The notes under the pieces were generated by a model. It was not told the DNA's origin, made no database searches, and saw nothing but the letters and a program-made list of their open reading frames with translations. From Nitrospira sp. (GTDB lineage: Bacteria > Nitrospirota > Nitrospiria > Nitrospirales > Nitrospiraceae), in assembly GCA_016873515.1 (NCBI GenBank), contig VGXB01000005.1:1-64000 (forward strand): a stretch of DNA of 64,000 bases. Direction: 5' to 3'. Shown in pieces: positions 34,383 to 43,147 of this stretch. Positions within the stretch are counted from its first letter, which is position 1, and each line of letters opens with the position of its first letter. The position numbers were made by a program, and so were the translations under genes.

Positions 34383-36410
34383 ATGGAACGAGAAGTCAAA
34401 ACCTATGTGCTGAAACGGCCAGCCGATCAGGCTATGTCGCGGATGCTCTCCATTGACTATCCAGCTGTACTTAATCCACAACAATTGGCCGCGGTGACAG
34501 CGGGAGACGGACCAGCGCTAGTGATCGCCGGCGCCGGCAGCGGTAAGACCCGCACGCTCGTCTATCGTGTGGCCTATCAGATTGATTCCGGCGTCGATCC
34601 GTCAAATATTCTCCTGCTCACGTTCACGCGCAAGTCAGCCCAGGAAATGGTGAACCGCGCGGGTGACTTGATCGGGGCAAGAAGCCAGCGGGTGTGCGGC
34701 GGCACGTTCCACTCTGTCGCGAACATGCTGTTGCGGCGCTATGGCCGGTCGATCGGCGTGGACCCGGGATTCACGATCCTGGACCGCGGTGACGCGGAAG
34801 ATCTGATCGCATTGTGCCGCGCCCATCTGGGGCTCAACGAAAAAGACAAGCGATTTCCCCGCAAGGGAACGATCATGGAAATGGTCAGTAAGAGTGAAAA
34901 TACACTCCGCAGCCTCGACGAAATTGTATTCGAGGAGTTCAGCCATTTTGCCGACCATCTGGAAGATTTGAACCGGTTGCAGAAGGCCTATCAGTCGGCA
35001 AAACGGCAGAAGCAATTATTGGACTACGATGATTTGTTGGTGATGCTGCGGCAGTTGTTGTCGGCGGACGAATCAGCCCGCATGACGATTTCCCGTCAAT
35101 ATCGCTATATCCTAGTGGATGAATATCAAGATACGAACCGGCTGCAGGCCGACGTGATTCGTCTGCTGGCGCATATGCACAACAATGTGATGGTCGTCGG
35201 TGACGACTCGCAATCGATCTATGCGTTCAGGGGGGCCACGTTCAAAAACATCATGGAGTTTCCGGCGCTGTTCCCTGGCACGACCGTCTACAAGCTGGAG
35301 GAAAATTACCGCAGCACGCAGCCAATCCTCAACTTGGCGAATTGTATTATTGAGGTGGCGGCAGAGAAGTATACGAAGCGTCTCTTCACTAGAAAACTGG
35401 ATGGGCCTCTGCCCGCGCTGGTGGAAGCGACTGGGGAAAACGCTCAGTCACGGTTCATCGCGCAGAAAATTCTTGAGTTGCGCGAGGAAGGCGTGCCGTT
35501 GAGCGAGGTGGCGGTGTTGTTCCGATCGAGTTTCCATTCGTTTGACCTGGAGATCGAACTTTCCCGCAGGGGGCTGTCTTTCATCAAGCGCGGCGGAGTG
35601 AAGTTCATCGAGACGGCCCACGTCAAGGACCTCCTTGCGCACGTTCGTGTGGTCGTGAATCCACTCGACACGGTCAGCTGGCACCGAGTGCTGATGCTGG
35701 TGGAGGGAGTCGGGCCAAAGAAAGCGCAGGACCTGCTTGTCGCGATCGTGAAGGCCGATCGGCCGTTCGATGTGCTACGGGCAGTGTCCGGACGTTCGGG
35801 TCAGGGGCTCAGAAACTTGGCGAACACGCTGGAAAGTCTGACCGGTGCTGAAGATCGGTCGCCCTCTGGGTGGGTCGACCATATTTATGGGTATTACCTG
35901 CCGATTCTCAAGGAGCAATACGACGACTACCCCAAGCGCACGAGAGACCTGGATCATCTCCACACGATTGCTGAAAACTATCCGAGTATCGACGAATTTC
36001 TGGCCGACTTGGCGCTGGAGTCTCCTGACGGCAGCGTCGCGGGCGTCGAAGCGCCGGATCACGACGATGAGCGGATGGTATTGTCTACGATTCATTCAGC
36101 CAAAGGGCTGGAGTGGCAATGTGTCTTTGTGATCTGGGTCGTCGATGGCCGGTTTCCGTCCGCCTATTCCTTTCTCACGGACGATGAATTGGAAGAGGAA
36201 CGCCGGTTATTCTATGTGGCCGTGACGCGGGCCAAGCGACATTTGTTCATGACTTATCCAATTAACGTCTACGACAAAGCCAGTGGGATGCTGCTGTCGA
36301 AGCCCTCTCGCTTTCTCGATCATGTCTCTTCTGATTGTCTCGAGATTCTCGCACTGGCAGAAGAAGGCGGCCGAGAAGATTGGGGAGCGTCTCGATACCA
36401 AGACTATTAA
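34383..36410 (+). CDS. UvrD/Rep-family DNA helicase
   Basis: 675 residues. A superfamily 1A 3'-5' helicase. Walker A is AGAGSGKT (49-56), motif Ia follows, the Walker B motif is VDEYQDTN (about 247-254), motif III is VGDDSQSIYAFRGA, motif V is STIHSAKGLEW and motif VI is YVAVTRAK. The Q-motif (LNPQQLAAV) is present. Length matches Rep/PcrA. It unwinds DNA in repair or replication restart. No ribosome site is clear at ATG 34383; ATG 34434 is an alternative start. The next gene starts 72 bases after its stop. Confidence 0.92.
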   Translation: MEREVKTYVLKRPADQAMSRMLSIDYPAVLNPQQLAAVTAGDGPALVIAGAGSGKTRTLVYRVAYQIDSGVDPSNILLLTFTRKSAQEMVNRAGDLIGARSQRVCGGTFHSVANMLLRRYGRSIGVDPGFTILDRGDAEDLIALCRAHLGLNEKDKRFPRKGTIMEMVSKSENTLRSLDEIVFEEFSHFADHLEDLNRLQKAYQSAKRQKQLLDYDDLLVMLRQLLSADESARMTISRQYRYILVDEYQDTNRLQADVIRLLAHMHNNVMVVGDDSQSIYAFRGATFKNIMEFPALFPGTTVYKLEENYRSTQPILNLANCIIEVAAEKYTKRLFTRKLDGPLPALVEATGENAQSRFIAQKILELREEGVPLSEVAVLFRSSFHSFDLEIELSRRGLSFIKRGGVKFIETAHVKDLLAHVRVVVNPLDTVSWHRVLMLVEGVGPKKAQDLLVAIVKADRPFDVLRAVSGRSGQGLRNLANTLESLTGAEDRSPSGWVDHIYGYYLPILKEQYDDYPKRTRDLDHLHTIAENYPSIDEFLADLALESPDGSVAGVEAPDHDDERMVLSTIHSAKGLEWQCVFVIWVVDGRFPSAYSFLTDDELEEERRLFYVAVTRAKRHLFMTYPINVYDKASGMLLSKPSRFLDHVSSDCLEILALAEEGGREDWGASRYQDY

Positions 36411-36481
36411 GTGTTCAAAGAGGTCAAATCTCTGCTCAGTTTTCGCGGCCGCGGCCTCCCATATCCGCGCTTTTCCCAGGC

Positions 36482-37381
36482 ATGCCCTATCTCGTTCGAT
36501 TTTTATTCGTGTGGAGTTGTTGGCTTGGCGGGTATAGTGCCGCGGCCGCACCGTTGCCGCCCGACCATGCCGGTTCTCTAGTTGGTTCGACATGGGAGCG
36601 GCTGGTCATGGAAGCGGACCGGCTTCATCTCCCCACGAAATTTCTCAGGGAGATTCCGGCGAATTTTATTCGGTTTGAATTTGACGATCTTCGGACCTAC
36701 GCGGCGGAGTACCATCCCGATGAGCATCGCATGGTCCTCAACCGATCGTTGTCCTTCAATGCGGCGGGAAGCACGCTCAAATCGCTTGCAAAGATGACGC
36801 ATAGGGAACTGGGCATTCTCTATCATGAACTGTTTCATGCCTACATGGATTATCTCCTGTCTTCTGAGATGCGATCAGCAGGGGCTGAAGGCACGGCACA
36901 TGAGTTGATGGCATTTGCACGATCACAACAAATCTGCCGATATACAGACGTGACTATCGTGCCGATTGCGCAGCGTCCACAGGAGGTGGAATCGCGATAT
37001 TTGACCGAATCAGAATCGTGGGAAGCCCTCAATGAAACATGGGCCGTCTTTATTGGATGGTCGATCTGGAATCAGCTTGAAGTGCAATCACAAGAAAGAG
37101 GATCACGGTTACAGCAGCCGCGTCAGATGGCTCAATGGGCACGTCGCTTTCAGGTTGCGCTTTCGAATGGAGAGTTTCGTGGATATTATGTGCCTCAAGA
37201 TGCGGCCGAACAGCGGATCACTCAGAAGAGATTTCTGGCCAAGCAGTCCCAGCTGAGTTGGCGGGAGACAGAGGTGCTACTGATTCAAATATTTGATTTT
37301 ACAGGTAAATTTATTCATTTGATAAAACGGGCGGTTCATTCATTAAAGCTTACGGGAGACGTACACGTCTGCGAGAGATGA
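36482..37381 (+). CDS. Secreted protein with HExxH zinc-peptidase motif
   Basis: 299 residues from ATG 36482. An N-terminal signal peptide (PYLVRFLFVWSCWLGGYSAAA) exports it. A zinc-binding HELFH motif sits at 115-119 (GILYHELFHAY). A later glutamate in the ALNETWAVF segment (E185, or E181) could be the third ligand, as in gluzincins. The rest is unlike any family I can name. It may be a periplasmic protease or a peptidase-fold protein. The frame extends upstream into the helicase end, but that part is not coding for this protein. Confidence 0.7.
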   Translation: MPYLVRFLFVWSCWLGGYSAAAAPLPPDHAGSLVGSTWERLVMEADRLHLPTKFLREIPANFIRFEFDDLRTYAAEYHPDEHRMVLNRSLSFNAAGSTLKSLAKMTHRELGILYHELFHAYMDYLLSSEMRSAGAEGTAHELMAFARSQQICRYTDVTIVPIAQRPQEVESRYLTESESWEALNETWAVFIGWSIWNQLEVQSQERGSRLQQPRQMAQWARRFQVALSNGEFRGYYVPQDAAEQRITQKRFLAKQSQLSWRETEVLLIQIFDFTGKFIHLIKRAVHSLKLTGDVHVCER

Positions 37382-37422
37382 AGTCCGTTCGGAAGAAAAA
37401 ATCAGCTAGGGCCAATCCCCTC

Positions 37423-37451
37423 TTGACATGACAAGACTTCATCAATAGAAT
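37423..37451 (+). promoter_or_regulatory. Strong promoter upstream of the tRNA-tuf block
   Basis: TTGACA at 37423-37428, a 17-base spacer, TAGAAT at 37446-37451. It matches the sigma70 consensus in 11 of 12 positions and probably starts a transcript carrying the tRNAs and tuf. Confidence 0.7.
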
Positions 37452-37618
37452 CCAACATTTCCAAATCGGCTTTTCCAGCACATCGGCTCATCAATCCTCA
37501 GGATTGAGGAAGAGAGAGTTGTGTACGGAGAGGCTTGTGCGCATTTTTCTGGCACGTTCGAGTGACGTTGAGAATTTGTCGAGAATTTCTGGTGACGGGA
37601 AATCCAGTAGGGTGTTGC

Positions 37619-37704
37619 GGGCAGGTACCCAAGTGGCCAAAGGGGGCAGACTGTAAATCTGCTGGCTTATGTCTTCCAAGGTTCGAATCCTTGCCTGCCC
37701 ACCA
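37619..37704 (+). tRNA. tRNA-Tyr (GTA)
   Basis: 86 nucleotides with a long variable arm (class II). The acceptor stem GGGCAGG pairs with CCTGCCC, then discriminator A and an encoded CCA at 37702-37704. The anticodon GTA lies in CTGTAAA. The T arm is GGTTCGAATCC. Confidence 0.95.
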
Positions 37705-37709
37705 AACTA

Positions 37710-37850
37710 AGCGTCGCTCGTGCCAGCGAGCTTGTGAGTGAGCGAGCTCGATAAGCACCTTTGGCCGTTAGGTTTTATAAGCTTACTCGACCCGGAGCGC
37801 TTCCGATGATGCACGACGGGATATGCACCGCAAGTTTGTTTTTGAAGTTT
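37710..37850 (+). repeat. tRNA-downstream repeat, copy A
   Basis: A roughly 140-base stretch starting near AAGCGTCGCTC, directly after tRNA-Tyr. It aligns with the stretch following tRNA-Trp at 39845-39990: both share AAGCGT.GCTC, GATAAG, GTTAGGTTTTA / GTTGGGTTTTA, GAGCGCTTC.GAT, GCACG.CGGG and CCGCAAG. The distance between copies is about 2.1 kb. It may be processed RNA or a tRNA-linked spacer family. Confidence 0.55.
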
Positions 37851-37866
37851 GTTTGATGAACAGAAG

Positions 37867-37941
37867 GCGGGCGTAGCTCAGTGGTAGAGTTCCAGCCTTC
37901 CAAGCTGGCTGTCGTGGGTTCAAATCCCATCGCCCGCTCCA
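37867..37941 (+). tRNA. tRNA-Gly (TCC)
   Basis: 75 nucleotides. The acceptor stem GCGGGCG pairs with CGCCCGC, discriminator T, encoded CCA at 37939-37941. The D arm is AGCTCAGTGGTAGAGT, the anticodon TCC is in CTTCCAA, and the T arm is GTGGGTTCAAATCCCAT. Confidence 0.96.
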
Positions 37942-37952
37942 AGAGGAGACGT

Positions 37953-38040
37953 GAAGCGTCAACCGTCATTCGTAAAGCGTGTGGGAGGCAGGGACAGCGG
38001 CCCGAGCTACGATTGACGATTCACGAGTGACGAATGACGA
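37953..38040. repeat. Heptad-periodic inverted array before tRNA-Thr
   Basis: The left part has CGTCAAC, CGTCATT, CGTAAAG in seven-base steps (37953-37980). The right part has GATTGAC, GATTCAC, GAGTGAC, GAATGAC (38010-38040). The arms are roughly inverted, so a long hairpin can form between tRNA-Gly and tRNA-Thr. Confidence 0.65.
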
Positions 38041-38048
38041 GTTGTGAC

Positions 38049-38124
38049 GCCCACGTAGCTCAGTTGGTAGAGCACGTCCTTGGTAAGGACGAGGTCACGC
38101 GTTCGATCCGCGTCGTGGGCTCCA
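38049..38124 (+). tRNA. tRNA-Thr (GGT)
   Basis: 76 nucleotides. The acceptor stem GCCCACG pairs with CGTGGGC, discriminator T, encoded CCA at 38122-38124. The anticodon GGT is in CTTGGTAA, and the T arm GCGTTCGATCCGC is normal. It lies about 105 bases before tuf, the usual gene order. Confidence 0.96.
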
Positions 38125-38139
38125 GGAGGGGCAGTGTCA

Positions 38140-38167
38140 AGTGCTGAGTCATCAATGATGAGTCTGG
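38140..38167. repeat. Short heptad array upstream of tuf
   Basis: Seven-base units AGTGCTG, AGTCATC, AATGATG, AGTCTGG follow tRNA-Thr. This is a single-arm member of the intergenic heptad family. Confidence 0.5.
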
Positions 38168-38228
38168 TTGGAGATCTACTCGTTGCTGCCCGCTCGTCAC
38201 GTATTACTTTAGTAGAGTAGGAGGAAAT

Positions 38229-39434
<1,206 letters not shown>

Positions 39435-39446
39435 AACAGGGCGATA

Positions 39447-39530
39447 ACTGTCAAGCGTCAATCGTCAAGCGAGCACAGCGGTCTCAGGGTTTGCCGATGA
39501 CGGATGACGGGTGACGAATGACGGGGGTTC
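39447..39530. repeat. Heptad-periodic inverted array after tuf copy 1
   Basis: The left arm is GTCAAGC, GTCAATC, GTCAAGC in seven-base steps; the right arm is GATGACG, GATGACG, GGTGACG, AATGACG just before rpmG. The arms are near-inverted (CGTCA against TGACG), so a long hairpin can form. Confidence 0.7.
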
Positions 39531-39533
39531 TGT

Positions 39534-39683
39534 ATGCGAGAGATCATCGACTTGGCTTGTACGATCTGTAAACAGCGGAATTATTCGACCAACAAGAACA
39601 GGAAAAACGATCCTGATCGGTTGGAGCGAAACAAATTCTGCAAGTTCTGCCAAAAGCACGCGCCTCATAAAGAGGTAAAATAG
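39534..39683 (+). CDS. rpmG: 50S ribosomal protein L33
   Basis: 49 residues, normal. [21 protein letters not shown] is the L33 start, followed by [18 protein letters not shown]. It keeps both zinc-binding cysteine pairs (CTIC and CKFC), so it is the zinc-containing form. ACGGGGG precedes the ATG, directly after a heptad array. Its place between tuf and tRNA-Trp/secE is the conserved order. Confidence 0.95.
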   Translation: MREIIDLACTICKQRNYSTNKNRKNDPDRLERNKFCKFCQKHAPHKEVK

Positions 39684-39766
39684 AGTGCTGCGTGTTGAGT
39701 GCGGAGTGCTGAGTAAAGGGTAAGTCTTGGACAATGCCTGAGCGCTCAGGACTCAGCACTGAGTGT
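39684..39766. repeat. Heptad-periodic inverted array between rpmG and tRNA-Trp
   Basis: The array starts right after the rpmG stop: AGTGCTG, CGTGTTG, AGTGCGG, AGTGCTG, AGTAAAG. The right arm is AGCGCTC, AGGACTC, AGCACTG, running straight up to the first base of the tRNA. The two arms are largely inverted copies. Confidence 0.7.
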
Positions 39767-39841
39767 AGGGGCATGGTGTCAATGGCAGCACATCGGTCTC
39801 CAAAACCGAGAGTCTAGGTTCAAATCCTAGTGCCCCTGCCA
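39767..39841 (+). tRNA. tRNA-Trp (CCA)
   Basis: 75 nucleotides. The acceptor stem AGGGGCA pairs with TGCCCCT, discriminator G, encoded CCA at 39839-39841. The anticodon CCA is in TCTCCAAAA, and the T arm is TAGGTTCAAATCCTA. Its place before secE is widely conserved. Confidence 0.96.
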
Positions 39842-39844
39842 CCC

Positions 39845-39990
39845 CAAGCGTGCTCAGGCCAGGCGCAATGTGCTTGTTCTTGGCGGCCGGATAAGACGCC
39901 TTGGAAGTTGGGTTTTAGAGTATGAGCGTGCTCGCCCCCTGAGCGCTTCTGATTTAGGCACGGCGGGGTAAAACCCGCAAGCATTGTTTG
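39845..39990 (+). repeat. tRNA-downstream repeat, copy B
   Basis: It starts AAGCGTGCTCAGGCC right after tRNA-Trp and aligns along its length with copy A after tRNA-Tyr (see 37710-37850): shared GATAAG, TTGGGTTTTA, GAGCGCTTCTGAT, GGCACGGCGGG, CCCGCAAG. The two copies are clearly related though diverged. The stretch also forms the leader of secE. Confidence 0.55.
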
Positions 39991-40030
39991 TGAGTGCGGA
40001 CGTGCATCTCAAGAGAAAACGGAGTTGCTG

Positions 40031-40225
40031 ATGTTCAGGCGCATGATGGATTCCATTCGACTGTTCTTGACGGATGTGCGGGCGGAGTTGAAGAAGGTGT
40101 CTTTCCCGACTCGGGTAGAGACCATTGGCTCTACGACCGTCGTGATTGTGTTCTGCGTCATCATGTCGTTGTATCTGTCGATGGTCGATTCATTTCTTTC
40201 ATGGTTAGTTGCCAAGGTGATCTGA
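40031..40225 (+). CDS. secE: Preprotein translocase subunit SecE
   Basis: 64 residues, the short single-helix form. GGAG stands six bases before ATG 40031. The conserved amphipathic part is FLTDVRAELKKVSFPTRVE, followed by one membrane helix (TTVVIVFCVIMSLYLSMVDSFL). SecE stabilises SecY in the export channel. It is followed by nusG after 64 bases. Confidence 0.95.
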   Translation: MFRRMMDSIRLFLTDVRAELKKVSFPTRVETIGSTTVVIVFCVIMSLYLSMVDSFLSWLVAKVI

Positions 40226-40289
40226 GGCGGCAGGCGATTGATGAGTGATCTGGCATAGAAGGGCTCTGAGACCTTAGGAGTGGCGCATA

Positions 40290-40823
40290 ATGAAGAATTG
40301 GTACGTCATTCATACGTATGCGGGATTTGAGGGACGCGTGAAAACCAGCTTGATAGAGCGTGCAAATCAGATGGGCTTGGTCGAACGAGTCAGTCAAGTG
40401 CTTGTGCCGACTGAGGCTGTTATTGAAATTAAAGATGGTAAGCGGCGGACGGTCCGACGCAAATTTTTCCCCGGCTACGTCCTCGTTGAATTGGAGTCGC
40501 CGCTTGGGGATGAAACGCTTCAAATGATCAAGGAGACTCCCAAGGTGACAGGGTTTGTCGGGGGTGGGACCGTGCCGATGCCGTTGACCCCAGGGGAAGT
40601 CGAGTCCTTGTTGAAGCAAATCGATGTGGGAAAGGTGGAACCTCGGGAACAGGTGAAGTTTATCAAGGGTGACAATGTTCGAATCATCGATGGACCGTTT
40701 CTTGGGTTTAACGGCTTGGTGGACGAAGTCGATCAGGACCACAGCCGCCTGAAGCTCATGGTGAGCATCTTTGGTCGATCCACACCGGTGGAGTTGGGAT
40801 TTTTACAGGTCGAACGGATTTAA
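40290..40823 (+). CDS. nusG: Transcription termination/antitermination factor NusG
   Basis: 177 residues. The NGN domain starts MKNWYVIHTYAGFEGRVKTSL, with RKFFPGYVLVELE typical. The C-terminal KOW domain has KGDNVRIIDGPFLGFNGLVDEVD. It links RNA polymerase to ribosomes and Rho. Between secE and rplK, as in most bacteria. ATG 40290 is preceded by TAGGAGTG. Confidence 0.98.
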   Translation: MKNWYVIHTYAGFEGRVKTSLIERANQMGLVERVSQVLVPTEAVIEIKDGKRRTVRRKFFPGYVLVELESPLGDETLQMIKETPKVTGFVGGGTVPMPLTPGEVESLLKQIDVGKVEPREQVKFIKGDNVRIIDGPFLGFNGLVDEVDQDHSRLKLMVSIFGRSTPVELGFLQVERI

Positions 40824-40829
40824 ATGCAG

Positions 40830-40895
40830 CAGTCAGTCATTAGCGATTAGCTCTCAGCTTGGCTGAAAGCTGAATGCTGAAAGCTGAGAGCTCGG
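40830..40895. repeat. Heptad-periodic inverted array between nusG and rplK
   Basis: The left arm has AGTCATT, AGCGATT, AGCTCTC, AGCTTGG; the right arm has AAAGCTG, AATGCTG, AAAGCTG, AGAGCTC. Each runs in seven-base steps, and the second is close to the inverse of the first. It ends just before the rplK ribosome site. Confidence 0.7.
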
Positions 40896-40904
40896 GAGAG
40901 AATT

Positions 40905-41330
40905 ATGGCTAAGGAAGTATCCGCGCAAATTAAGTTGCAGATTCCGGCTGGGAAGGCCAATCCGGCTCCCCCGGTTGGCCCGTCGCTTGGTCAGCACGGT
41001 GTCAATATTATGGAGTTCTGCAAACAGTTCAATGCCAAGACCCAGAAGGAAGGAGATAGCATTATTCCAGTTGTTATCACTGTGTACAAGGACCGGACGT
41101 TCACATTCATCATGAAGACGCCACCGGCGTCGGATCTTTTGAAAAAGGCCGCTGGGGTCATCAAGGGATCGGGTGTGCCCCAGAAAGACAAGGTCGGCAA
41201 GATCTCCAGAAAACAGCTGAACGAGATCGCTCAAAAGAAGATGGCTGATCTGAATGCCGCCGATGTAGAAGGGGCTGCCAAGATTATCGAAGGCACCGCC
41301 CGCAGCATGGGCATTGTGATTCAAGGGTAG
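40905..41330 (+). CDS. rplK: 50S ribosomal protein L11
   Basis: 141 residues, normal. The N-terminal thiostrepton-binding part is [35 protein letters not shown], and the C-terminal rRNA-binding part holds [15 protein letters not shown] and GTARSMGI. L11 forms the base of the GTPase centre stalk with L10 and L12. GGGAGAG precedes the ATG. rplA follows. Confidence 0.98.
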   Translation: MAKEVSAQIKLQIPAGKANPAPPVGPSLGQHGVNIMEFCKQFNAKTQKEGDSIIPVVITVYKDRTFTFIMKTPPASDLLKKAAGVIKGSGVPQKDKVGKISRKQLNEIAQKKMADLNAADVEGAAKIIEGTARSMGIVIQG

Positions 41331-41358
41331 CGGGTTGGTATAGGGGAGGGAGATGGAA

Positions 41359-42051
41359 ATGGGAAAGAAGATGAAGGCGTCGGTGGGAAAAGTCGAACCG
41401 CGCGTGTATGAATTACGCGAAGCGGTCGAAGCCGTGAAGCAGGCGGCCTATGCCAAGTTCGACGAATCGGTGGATTTGGCGCTCCGGCTGGGAATTGATC
41501 CGAAGCGGTCTGATCAAATGGTTCGGGGGACGACGTCACTTCCCCATGGAACTGGAAAGAAAGTTCGCGTGCTGGTGTTTGCAAAGGGAGAAAAGGAGCA
41601 GGAAGCTCGACAGGCCGGCGCTGATTTTGTCGGTGCGGATGATTTGATGGAAGAGATCAAGGGGGGCTGGTTGGATTTTGACTGTGCCATTGCGACCCCG
41701 GATCTCATGGCTTCCGTCGGAAAACTCGGCAAGCAGCTGGGGCCTCGAGGCCTTATGCCGAATCCGAAGACCGGAACCGTGACCTTCGAAGTCGGCAAGG
41801 CCGTGGCAGAGATTCGTAAAGGACGTGTTGAGTTCAAAGTGGAAAAAGCTGGAATTGTCCAGGTGCCGGTGGGGAAAGTGTCGTTCGATGCTGCGAAGTT
41901 ATTCGACAACGCCTCCGCCATTATCGAGTCTGTCGTGAAAGCTAAGCCGGTGTCGTGCAAGGGGCGATATCTGAAGAGTGTCACGATCTCCAGCACGATG
42001 GGGCCGGGTGTCAAGCTGGACGCGGCCGCGCTGATGAAGCAATGGAGTTGA
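41359..42051 (+). CDS. rplA: 50S ribosomal protein L1
   Basis: 230 residues from ATG 41359. GGGGAGGGAG ends just before an ATG at 41353 but is well spaced (six bases) from ATG 41359, so the latter is chosen. Signatures: [35 protein letters not shown] (in parts), [19 protein letters not shown] and [12 protein letters not shown]1 binds 23S rRNA at the L1 stalk and, in many bacteria, represses its own operon. Confidence 0.98.
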   Translation: MGKKMKASVGKVEPRVYELREAVEAVKQAAYAKFDESVDLALRLGIDPKRSDQMVRGTTSLPHGTGKKVRVLVFAKGEKEQEARQAGADFVGADDLMEEIKGGWLDFDCAIATPDLMASVGKLGKQLGPRGLMPNPKTGTVTFEVGKAVAEIRKGRVEFKVEKAGIVQVPVGKVSFDAAKLFDNASAIIESVVKAKPVSCKGRYLKSVTISSTMGPGVKLDAAALMKQWS

Positions 42052-42116
42052 GAGGCACGTTCAACGTGAATGGTTAATCGGTATTTGCCGGACGGGTAAC
42101 GACGGGAGAGGGAGCG

Positions 42117-43046
42117 ATGAAGAAGGAACAAAAAGCAACGGCGGTTGCGGAATTGACCGAGAAATTTGGCCGCGCGCGGCTGGCCATTCTCACGGAATGC
42201 GTGGGGCTTCCAGTCAATCAAGTGACAGAGTTGCGCAGGCAACTTCGCGGTGCGAGGGCCGAGTATCGGGTTGTGAAAAATACGTTGGCCATCCGTGCGG
42301 TGGAGGGGACGGCCTTGGCTGGACTCACGGCGCATCTCAAGGGGCCGACGGGGGTCGTGATTGGATACGATGACCCGGTATTGCCGACGAAAGTGCTGAG
42401 GGATTTCATCAGCGCGGAAAAACGTGAAGAAAAGATCCGCATGACGGTCGGCGTGTTGGAGGGGAAGGTCGTCCAGTCGGCGGAATTAGCAGCTGTCGCC
42501 AAGCTGCCGAAGAAAGAAGTCCTCATCGCCATGCTGCTCTCGGCCATGCAGGGGCCGATCCGTGGTGTGGTGTACACGCTCAATGCTGTGTTGTCAAAAT
42601 TTGTGAGAGTCATTGCAGTCATTCAGGATAAACGGAAAGAGGAGGGAGACATGTCAGCCACAGTCACGAAACTATCACAGGAAGAATTGATCAAGGCCAT
42701 CGAGGGTATGAGTGTGCTCGATTTGGCGGAACTGGTAAAGGGATTGGAAGCGCGTTTTGGCGTAACGGCTGCAGCGCCGGTCGCCGTGGCAGCGGCGCCG
42801 GGTGGCGGCGCGGCAGCGCCGGCCGAGGAGAAGACGGCGTTCGACGTCATTTTGGCATCGGCGCCAGCGGATAAGAAGATTCAAATCATCAAAGTCGTGC
42901 GTGAACTCACCAGCCTTGGTCTGAAGGAAGCGAAGGATCTGGTAGAGGCTGCTCCGAAGCCGGTGAAGACGAGCGTAGCTAAAGAAGAAGCCGATACCAT
43001 GAAGAAGAAGCTCGAAGAGAGCGGTGCCAAGGTCGAAGTTAAGTAA
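42117..43046 (+). CDS. rplJ: Ribosomal protein L10 fused in frame to L7/L12
   Basis: A single uninterrupted frame of 309 residues. Residues 1-178 are L10: [26 protein letters not shown], the [13 protein letters not shown] block, [13 protein letters not shown], and a C-terminal helix ending [16 protein letters not shown]. Residue 179 is the Met of a complete L7/L12, and no stop codon separates them. In nearly all bacteria rplJ and rplL are separate. A strong GAGGAGGGA ribosome site overlies the junction, so free L7/L12 can also be made. Whether the fused product exists, or a stop was lost by a sequencing error, cannot be told here. Confidence 0.9.
   Translation: MKKEQKATAVAELTEKFGRARLAILTECVGLPVNQVTELRRQLRGARAEYRVVKNTLAIRAVEGTALAGLTAHLKGPTGVVIGYDDPVLPTKVLRDFISAEKREEKIRMTVGVLEGKVVQSAELAAVAKLPKKEVLIAMLLSAMQGPIRGVVYTLNAVLSKFVRVIAVIQDKRKEEGDMSATVTKLSQEELIKAIEGMSVLDLAELVKGLEARFGVTAAAPVAVAAAPGGGAAAPAEEKTAFDVILASAPADKKIQIIKVVRELTSLGLKEAKDLVEAAPKPVKTSVAKEEADTMKKKLEESGAKVEVK
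42651..43046 (+). CDS. rplL: 50S ribosomal protein L7/L12 (internal start within the rplJ frame)
   Basis: 131 residues from ATG 42651, preceded by GAGGAGGGAGAC. The N-terminal dimerisation helix pair ([29 protein letters not shown]) is normal. The hinge is Ala/Gly/Pro-rich ([15 protein letters not shown]), and the C-terminal factor-binding domain has [29 protein letters not shown]7/L12 recruits EF-G, EF-Tu and IF2; multiple copies per ribosome are needed, so internal initiation is almost certainly used. It lies in frame with L10. Confidence 0.92.
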   Translation: MSATVTKLSQEELIKAIEGMSVLDLAELVKGLEARFGVTAAAPVAVAAAPGGGAAAPAEEKTAFDVILASAPADKKIQIIKVVRELTSLGLKEAKDLVEAAPKPVKTSVAKEEADTMKKKLEESGAKVEVK

Positions 43047-43071
43047 TTGCGTCATTGGTCTCTTGTCATGG

Positions 43072-43098
43072 GGCGGCCATCGGGCACCGAGGGCCGCC
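43072..43098 (+). promoter_or_regulatory. Hairpin in the rplL-rpoB spacer (possible attenuator)
   Basis: GGCGGCC at 43072-43078 pairs with GGCCGCC at 43092-43098 around a 13-base loop. There is no U-run after it. Such hairpins between rplL and rpoB often reduce or process the transcript so that ribosomal proteins outnumber RNA polymerase. Confidence 0.5.
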
Positions 43099-43147
43099 GG
43101 GTATCTTGTGACGTCCGGCACTCACCACTAATGTGGAGGAACTAGGA

